Assembly (NCBI GenBank): GCA_017629925.1
Contig: JAGBWH010000219.1
Location: 1 to 11,111, forward strand
Length of the DNA stretch: 11,111 nt
Direction of reading: 5' to 3'
Origin: Clostridia bacterium
GTDB lineage: Bacteria; Bacillota; Clostridia; Oscillospirales; CAG-272
Numbering within the stretch: the first letter of the stretch is position 1; the number at the start of each line of letters is the position of its first letter. Positions 5,332 through 11,111 of this stretch are shown here, piece after piece. Under the pieces are notes generated by a model that was not told the DNA's origin, did not search any database, and was given only the letters and a program-made list of their open reading frames with translations. Position numbers and translations under genes: made by a program.

Positions 5332-7188
5332 ATGAAAAGAATGACCAAAGCGGCATTTTTGCACTTTATGAAGTCTCACGGCGCATCGCTCATATGTCTC
5401 CTTTTATCCGTGGCGATATGCATTGGCGCCGTATCGTCCTATTCAAGATATGTGTCAGGCGATCAGTTCTACGATCAGCCGGGCGTGGGTACGTTCGCAG
5501 GATCGGGAACGGTGGTTGACGTCAGTTCTCTCACCTTTACCAACATGGCATTTTGGGGTGGGCTTGAGGACATTGGCGTTTCCATGAACTCCCTTCGTAC
5601 ACTTTCCTTTGTCGTAAACAACCGCAACACCAGCGAAAATGGTATATCCAAGGTGAGTGATGTCTCCCTTGAATATGCATTGATGTTTACCGCACCGCAA
5701 AACTTTGCGGGCAAGCTGGCATTGCAACTCCATGACAGCGAAGGCACAACGCTGACGCCCCAATTCCTTTTGTCTGACATCATTAGCCACGCAGGTGGTG
5801 AGTATAAAACAAGCGATCCAAAATACAACGGCAAAGACTATGTCTCAAAAGACGAGCACGGCAACACCACCTCGTATATCACATTTGATGTCATGCACAA
5901 TGAAGATACAGGCACCTATACCGCCACTTCCAAAGGGCAGGATGGCACAGTCATCAAGCTGGAGCCTGTGGTCATGAAGGATTTGGAGCAAACCCTCTAT
6001 TTTCGCTTGTGGGACGTTTCAAACCAAAAATTAGAGACAGTCACCGATGAAAAAGGCACTCTGTTGCCTCCCCTTGTGGTGACCTACAAGGAAGATGTAC
6101 CTTGCTATAAAATCACCATCTCGCAACCGGGCTTTGTCTTTCCTGCCGGCGTGTTCACAGAACATCGCTATTCCATGACCTTAGCCCCCACAGACGCATT
6201 GCTGGATGATAAACTGGGCGGATTTCTCATGAAATATGATGCGGGAAATGACACATATCAGCACATTACTCAAATGAGCCCGGGAGAAGAGTTCTTTATT
6301 TCCACCATTGCGGAGCGGATCACTTCTTCTAACAAAACCAGCGATAGCGTTACCCTGATGGGCAGTATTCCCAGTTATTATCAGCAGGGCAATGTGGAAA
6401 CCAACGACTTGGGTGCCTACACGCGCGAGATCATCATCGAAGATGTACTCAGCGAAGTGACATCTTCGTCCAAAACAGATACAGGCGCAACGTCATATTA
6501 CAGAAAACAAGGTAACACTTGGACAACATCCACACAATCGCGCGCTACACGAAGTATTCGAAAAGATCTGATCACAACCACTACGGTGACGACCATCTAT
6601 CATGTAAAAATTAGAGAAGTGACCAGAAAAAGCGAAACCGTTACCACAGGTAGCATCATCTATGAAAACGGCGAGGTCAAGCAAGTCAATCAGACCTTTG
6701 TAGAAACGGACACAACCGAAAGAGTGCTCATTGACGCCGCAAAACACACCAAAACCGAAGTGACGCATACCATATCAACTTATTATCAAACAAGAACGAA
6801 CACTTATGGTTCTTGGACAACAAGTGCGACCACCGATGTGCCCCAAAACCGACATCCCGCAGATCCGCTGTATGACCACATCCACCCCGTTGAAACTGAT
6901 GCAGTGCCTCTTTCTGCGGATGAGATAGCAGTATTCTCAAATAAAGAGGAAGTCCGCCGTTTGCTTCAAGGTGAGACGAACACTCAAAACCACACCAGAA
7001 CCATTACCTATACATCCACGATTAGTCCTATCACTATCACAGGTATTTCCACCATGGCGGAGGGTGTTTCCACTTCGCCGTTCAGGACACATCCCACCTC
7101 TCACCTGCAAACCTATTATGTGTCCCCCTCTTACTCCAAAAACTATCCACTTTTCGTACAAATTTTCATTCGACAGATCCAAGATTAA
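5332..7188 (+). CDS. Large secreted protein: TasA-like frame with Thr-rich insert
   Basis: The product has 618 residues. Two ATGs are adjacent (5329 and 5332); the second is preferred because it is 6 bases from AAGGAGG at 5319-5325, the first only 3. A hydrophobic segment at about 18-36 is followed by SSYSRYVSGDQF (35-46), a SipW-type cleavage region, then GVGTFAGSGTVVDV. Residues 65-290 are beta-rich, with repeated LSFVVNN, YALMFTAP and ITISQPGFVFPAG strands like an enlarged TasA-type sandwich. Residues about 370-575 are rich in Thr, Ser and Val, including ITTTTVTTIYHV, and contain two related units: SYYRKQGNTWTTS (388-400) and TYYQTRTNTYGSWTTS (483-498). Further YY pairs occur at 349-350 and 595-596. 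The protein ends with a strand FVQIFIRQIQD that matches the end of client 2, so the Thr-rich part looks inserted before the last strand. No sortase signal or C-terminal anchor is present. A stalk or adhesive surface component is a guess; no known family is recognised for the insert. Confidence 0.85.
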   Translation: MKRMTKAAFLHFMKSHGASLICLLLSVAICIGAVSSYSRYVSGDQFYDQPGVGTFAGSGTVVDVSSLTFTNMAFWGGLEDIGVSMNSLRTLSFVVNNRNTSENGISKVSDVSLEYALMFTAPQNFAGKLALQLHDSEGTTLTPQFLLSDIISHAGGEYKTSDPKYNGKDYVSKDEHGNTTSYITFDVMHNEDTGTYTATSKGQDGTVIKLEPVVMKDLEQTLYFRLWDVSNQKLETVTDEKGTLLPPLVVTYKEDVPCYKITISQPGFVFPAGVFTEHRYSMTLAPTDALLDDKLGGFLMKYDAGNDTYQHITQMSPGEEFFISTIAERITSSNKTSDSVTLMGSIPSYYQQGNVETNDLGAYTREIIIEDVLSEVTSSSKTDTGATSYYRKQGNTWTTSTQSRATRSIRKDLITTTTVTTIYHVKIREVTRKSETVTTGSIIYENGEVKQVNQTFVETDTTERVLIDAAKHTKTEVTHTISTYYQTRTNTYGSWTTSATTDVPQNRHPADPLYDHIHPVETDAVPLSADEIAVFSNKEEVRRLLQGETNTQNHTRTITYTSTISPITITGISTMAEGVSTSPFRTHPTSHLQTYYVSPSYSKNYPLFVQIFIRQIQD

Positions 7189-7228
7189 ATGCCCACCGAT
7201 CACTCACAAGAAAAAACAAGGAGGTATT

Positions 7229-10200
7229 ATGAAAAAACGACTCAAACGCACATCGGTTATTCTTTATGCTGTTTTTTTGATGATGATGGTTGTCTCTTTT
7301 CTTGCCTCCACCCTTACAAGATATGTTGCCACCGTTGACGTTCCATTCAACAACAACGGCACCACCTATCATTCTGTTGACTTCTCGGTCAACACGGTAT
7401 TTGAAGTGAAAAACCAAAACGAGCTGTTTGGTGCGATCAACCAAGGGTATTCCTACATTCGCATCAGCAATGAGCTTAAAAACCCCTTTGTGATTACCCA
7501 AACGCCAAAAGAACTCAAAACTGACCTCATTCTTGACCTCAACGGCATTGAAGTATACCGCCACGGAAACGAGCCATTGTTTACCATATCCGAGGGCGTG
7601 CGCCTCACCATTACAGACACCTCCGAAACCCAACGTGGTTGCCTCTATAATCCCACAGGCTCGGTGGCGCTTGTTTCAGGCGGGCATCTTACGGTTGTTT
7701 CGGGTAAATTTGAATGTGGTCCTCGTTATTCCGAATACTATACCTATAACCAAAATATTCTCTCTGATAAGAGCCACAAGCGCACCACCGTGTATGATGA
7801 TATGGAAAAGGTCATCTTCCAAACCAAAGTGGGGGGCGTGGTGACCTCAAAGGAAATGTACGCGCCGATTATCAGAGTATACAATACCTCCTACGACGGA
7901 AACGTCCACCACCACGGCAACATTTATTTTGATATGACGCCGTCTGCTACGGCTCCGGACGCCAATAAACTGACCATTTTGCCCGATACCTATTGCTACT
8001 TTACCACAAATGAAGACGACTCCTATCCTCTCATGAAATTAGATGCGCAGGATGCGGACTGGTACTATACGTATTATGTCAAAAGAGACGCTACCTACAG
8101 TTATCATGGGACAGCGCTCGGGGCATTAGAAGATCCCGAGGACTTCATAGAGGTGACTATCTACGGGTACGAAAATACGATTAAAACCGCCGAAGCGCGC
8201 GGTAGTAGCCAAGACATTCACGCAGAAAAAAACAACTATTTCGCCGCCATTAAAATGAGTGGTGGTGTCATGGATATTCTCAACGGCGACTTTTTTAACT
8301 ACTTTGGTGTCAACACCACCGCTTGCATCGACATGATGGGTGGTCAACTCACTATCAAAAATGGGCATTTCTCCTCTCGTATTCCCAATGCTACCTCGCA
8401 TATCCACCACGGAGTAGATGCCAAAGAGGACGATGCCGCCGCTTTTGACCGACACGATTACTTCAACGATTTTTACTGGTCGCTCTATAAAACCGGAGAG
8501 CTCGACGACAGTATTCAGCTCAATGAAGGCGCAAGAGCGCACAAAGGGCAAGGATTTTGCATTTTGACCAGTGGTGATGCCAAAATTGATATTGGCAATG
8601 GTAATTTCTTTGCTTCCAACAATACCATAGCGCATATGCAAGGTGGGGATCTCTCCATCGGTGGTGGTAAATTTACCAAGTTTCACACGGTGGAGCTGAC
8701 CAAATATGACCACACAGATACCGCCATTTATATGCACGACGGCAATCTAAATATTGACCAAGCGGAGTTCAGCATTGAAGGCGACTATGCCAGAGCCGTC
8801 TATATGGAAGATGGTATGCTCAATATCAGCCGCGCGAAGTGTGATATTTATGGTGACTATACCTATGCCGTTTATTCTACCATCCCCGGCGATGATAAAT
8901 TGAACCTTACCGATATCGACTTTACCATGACAGCCCGCACAACGACGGGTAGGCTGGTAGGCATTTATTCCGCCCCCAACGCGTTGGGCGAAAGCGGTGC
9001 CGTGAATATCTCTACCACAGAAGGTAATACTTCCAAAATACATATTGACGGAAATGGCTCCGCCGGTATTTATGTCAAGGAAGGCGCGGTCAAAACACAG
9101 GGTTGTGATTTTGACATTATGGGGACATCTTGTGTGGGCATTTACGTTCTGGAAGGTCACGTGGACGTCAAAGGCGGTAGTTTAACCCTGAAAAGTGATA
9201 TTGGATGCTATGGCATTTATGCACTTTCCACGGATGAGTCCAAACCCGGTACGGTAAAACTTGATAGTGCAGACATCAATGTAGGCTACGATATGTCACT
9301 CGATGCGCCCCCCGATACCATCTTTGATGATAACAATGGTGCAGGTATGGCAGCAAGTGTTGGTGTGTATATGGCGTCTGCCAACAACGACAGTTACTTT
9401 GACTTTATCAATTCCAGCATCTATTCTTATGAGTTGGGTATAGTTTTGCATGGTGGCAACCTGAATGTCAGCGATACCGATCAAAATGTAAACTATATTA
9501 AAACATACAGAGCGTCTGCGATTGCCATCTTCAACGGCAACCTGACCTTCGATGAAAATTGCAACTACGAAATCGTATCGTATAATACTACCTCTGAAGC
9601 TGACGCCAATACCTATCAGCTGACCATTCCTCAACTTTCCTACACCGATGGTGTATACAGCATCTCTCCTGTTTTCTATCCCAATAAAGACGGCGTGTAT
9701 GTAGAGGGCGGCTCTCTCTTGGTGCACGGCGGACTAAATTTGACGCATACGGGGCTGCAAAATGTTGTTTATGTGAAAAATGAAGATGGAGATCTTGAGC
9801 TTGCCTACAACAATTATGCGGGCTATGTTGTGCAAAGTTATGCCGTCCGCGTGGTCGGCGGTAACGTAGAGATTTTGAAAGGCACAATCACCGCTAATGT
9901 CGGTGGTGGTGTGTACTGTTCCAAGTTGGAAGGCAGCACAGACACAGGTAAGATTACACTCGGCAATCCCTCCACCAAACGAGAAGATATCAAGGTGAGC
10001 ACCTTGGGCGATGATTATGTGGGAGGAAATGTATACCTCCATGCTTTGGGTGATTTCAACCTCGGTACGACCGGTTGGGAAACCAGATACAGCATCACAG
10101 GCGGCCACGCCATTGAACTCAACGGCGGTGATATTACCGTTTATAATGGTATTTATGATGCCAAATACAGCAACGGCGTTTTGGCAAAAGGTAGCGGTAT

Positions 10201-10882
10201 CATTAAAATCTATGACGGCGAATTCGACGGCTGGATGAAAGACCTCAAAGACAAGTCCGGTCCTTCTGCCTTCTACGGTTTGAAGGTGCTTGGCGGTGCC
10301 ACAGTTCACATCTTTTATGGTGACTTTGACGGTGGTAACGGCGGTGCATTCATCACAGGTATTGACAGATACGGTGGCAGATACGACATCGGCGGTGGAC
10401 TCGCCAACGTCTATGTCTATGCGGGCAAATTCGGTAACGAAAACACCGACCTGTGGGACGGCTTTAACGTCTACGACAACGCCAACGTGGTCTTTGGTGC
10501 ATACAGCGAAGAAACCCTCAAAGAGCGCGTCAAAGATTTTGACGGTGACTACCAAGCCATGATTGACCTCTACGGTATTAGTGCCTCTATTGCCATGAAC
10601 GCACTGACCTTTGGCGGCAGTACGATGCCATCCACCATCACCATCTATTATGGCGACTACTCAAAAACCTATTCCGTCAACGGCTCAACACCGCATGGTA
10701 TCTATCTGGCGGATAACCTGCACAGGGATTCGAAAATTGTTGTCTATAATACGGCAACGTCTCCCGTCTATACGAAATTGTATAGCAGTGACTTCAACGA
10801 AGCTGGCATTCAGAAGGTGGGCAATACCACGCACGTCTACTATCCAGAGGTGTATGATGACGACGGTAACCTCTTGAATTGA
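7229..10882 (+). CDS. Giant secreted parallel beta-helix protein with SipW-type signal peptide
   Basis: This 1217-residue protein starts at ATG 7229 after AAGGAGG at 7218-7224. The frame is open further upstream but overlaps the previous gene there, and lacks coding character. The signal region is a basic MKKRLKR start, a hydrophobic core at 9-27, and STLTRYVATVD at 27-37, matching the client pattern (T-x-[TA]-R-Y). Residues 60-160 have a start typical of pectate-lyase-like helices: NELFGAINQGYSYIRI, then DLILDLNGIEV, then GGHLTVVSGKF. Rungs of the form GIYV-x-EG-x-V-x-V-x-GG-x-LT recur at about 340-385, 445-660 and 820-1075, for example GIYVKEGAVKTQGCDFDI and GIYVLEGHVDVKGGSLTL. The C-terminal 140 residues look different, with TITIYYGDYSKTYSV. 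I see no catalytic motif that would make it a polysaccharide lyase; a surface adhesin or matrix protein is more likely. It has no LPXTG, no final transmembrane helix and no S-layer domain. It is the last gene of block B. Confidence 0.88.
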   Translation: MKKRLKRTSVILYAVFLMMMVVSFLASTLTRYVATVDVPFNNNGTTYHSVDFSVNTVFEVKNQNELFGAINQGYSYIRISNELKNPFVITQTPKELKTDLILDLNGIEVYRHGNEPLFTISEGVRLTITDTSETQRGCLYNPTGSVALVSGGHLTVVSGKFECGPRYSEYYTYNQNILSDKSHKRTTVYDDMEKVIFQTKVGGVVTSKEMYAPIIRVYNTSYDGNVHHHGNIYFDMTPSATAPDANKLTILPDTYCYFTTNEDDSYPLMKLDAQDADWYYTYYVKRDATYSYHGTALGALEDPEDFIEVTIYGYENTIKTAEARGSSQDIHAEKNNYFAAIKMSGGVMDILNGDFFNYFGVNTTACIDMMGGQLTIKNGHFSSRIPNATSHIHHGVDAKEDDAAAFDRHDYFNDFYWSLYKTGELDDSIQLNEGARAHKGQGFCILTSGDAKIDIGNGNFFASNNTIAHMQGGDLSIGGGKFTKFHTVELTKYDHTDTAIYMHDGNLNIDQAEFSIEGDYARAVYMEDGMLNISRAKCDIYGDYTYAVYSTIPGDDKLNLTDIDFTMTARTTTGRLVGIYSAPNALGESGAVNISTTEGNTSKIHIDGNGSAGIYVKEGAVKTQGCDFDIMGTSCVGIYVLEGHVDVKGGSLTLKSDIGCYGIYALSTDESKPGTVKLDSADINVGYDMSLDAPPDTIFDDNNGAGMAASVGVYMASANNDSYFDFINSSIYSYELGIVLHGGNLNVSDTDQNVNYIKTYRASAIAIFNGNLTFDENCNYEIVSYNTTSEADANTYQLTIPQLSYTDGVYSISPVFYPNKDGVYVEGGSLLVHGGLNLTHTGLQNVVYVKNEDGDLELAYNNYAGYVVQSYAVRVVGGNVEILKGTITANVGGGVYCSKLEGSTDTGKITLGNPSTKREDIKVSTLGDDYVGGNVYLHALGDFNLGTTGWETRYSITGGHAIELNGGDITVYNGIYDAKYSNGVLAKGSGIIKIYDGEFDGWMKDLKDKSGPSAFYGLKVLGGATVHIFYGDFDGGNGGAFITGIDRYGGRYDIGGGLANVYVYAGKFGNENTDLWDGFNVYDNANVVFGAYSEETLKERVKDFDGDYQAMIDLYGISASIAMNALTFGGSTMPSTITIYYGDYSKTYSVNGSTPHGIYLADNLHRDSKIVVYNTATSPVYTKLYSSDFNEAGIQKVGNTTHVYYPEVYDDDGNLLN

Positions 10883-10914
10883 GCGGTGTATTTGGCGAAG
10901 AACGAAAAAGAAAG

Positions 10915-10935
10915 GGGATATATAAGAAATATCCC
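10915..10935 (+). terminator. Hairpin after the beta-helix gene
   Basis: GGGATAT (10915-10921) and ATATCCC (10929-10935) form a perfect 7-bp stem with a 7-base loop, 33 bases after the stop codon. There is no T run after it, so it is more likely an mRNA 3' structure or processing site than a complete terminator. Confidence 0.35.
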
Positions 10936-11010
10936 ACAATAAATTCGTTTGAAACCAAAACTGTATACCCTGCAATATCCGATTAGCCAATTTATATTTC
11001 TTTTTCTAAA

Positions 11011-11063
11011 CCCGTCTGGAAGGCTTCGACGTATGAAAATACGCCTTCACCATTCCAGACGGG
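11011..11063. terminator. Long-stem intrinsic terminator ending block B
   Basis: CCCGTCTGGAA (11011-11021) pairs perfectly over 11 bp with TTCCAGACGGG (11053-11063), followed by CTTTCTT. The 31-base interior has its own hairpin, CGTAT-GAAA-ATACG (11030-11043), closed by a GAAA tetraloop. An alternative interior pairing is GAAGGC (11019-11024) with GCCTTC (11043-11048). The remaining 48 bases to the window end hold nothing I can call. Confidence 0.75.
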
Positions 11064-11111
11064 CTTTCTTCATCCAAATCCCCTCGCTCAAGGGTAGTTG
11101 GTACGGTGTGG

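Noticed and set aside
6971..7228. 86-residue extension of the beta-helix protein
   Set aside because: It overlaps the end of the Thr-rich gene in another frame and is Pro/Arg/His-rich. ATG 7229 has AAGGAGG and begins a proper signal peptide.
9734..10555. Minus-strand and alternate-frame ORFs inside the beta-helix gene
   Set aside because: Repetitive beta-helix codons leave other frames open by chance; the products are Val/Ile/Asp- or Thr/Ser-rich with no start signals.
7229..10882. Annotation of the beta-helix protein as a pectate or polysaccharide lyase
   Set aside because: Only the repeat fold is visible; no catalytic Lys/Arg/Asp arrangement of a lyase family could be identified.
10949..10978. 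Promoter after the beta-helix gene (TTGAAA with a CAATAT-like -10)
   Set aside because: The -10 match is poor, and no gene follows before the terminator at 11011.

Overview
The window looks like a chromosomal segment of an anaerobic Bacillota (probably an uncultured Clostridia-type gut or sludge bacterium). The reasons are strong AAGGAGG-type ribosome binding sites, moderate GC with A/T-rich intergenic gaps, S26B-type (SipW-like) signal peptidases, and several secreted proteins with the signal peptides those peptidases cut. This placement is inferred from gene content; there is no rRNA or other phylogenetic marker. All eight genes that I accept lie on the + strand.

Layout. Block A (about 96-4605) holds five genes: a one-pass membrane protein with a long Pro/Glu linker and a small basic C-terminal domain; a SipW-like signal peptidase whose start lies inside the end of the first gene; a secreted TasA/camelysin-like protein; a membrane protein with two transmembrane segments enclosing a TasA-like ectodomain; and a second secreted TasA-like protein. 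The block closes with a strong, probably bidirectional terminator built on a perfect 15-bp stem. Block B (about 4654-11063) holds a second, divergent SipW-like peptidase, a 618-residue secreted protein with a TasA-like frame and a long Thr-rich insert, and a 1217-residue secreted parallel beta-helix protein. It closes with a second long-stem terminator. Gaps inside block B are about 31 to 43 bases, so its three genes are very probably one transcript. Gaps inside block A are larger after the peptidase and contain hairpins and possible promoters, so its output may be graded.

How the parts may work together (inference). In Bacillus, SipW processes TasA, which then polymerises into matrix fibres. 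Here each block pairs its own Ser-His-Asp peptidase with its own clients. The two small TasA-like proteins are candidate fibre subunits. The two-pass membrane protein, which carries the same fold signature but cannot be released in the same way, is a candidate fibre base or anchor. The Thr-rich and beta-helix proteins would be large surface or matrix components exported by the same route. No sortase, LPXTG signal, S-layer repeat or C-terminal membrane anchor is seen on any secreted client, so retention at the surface would depend on assembly with a partner. I see no tRNA, rRNA, CRISPR array, transposase or phage gene.
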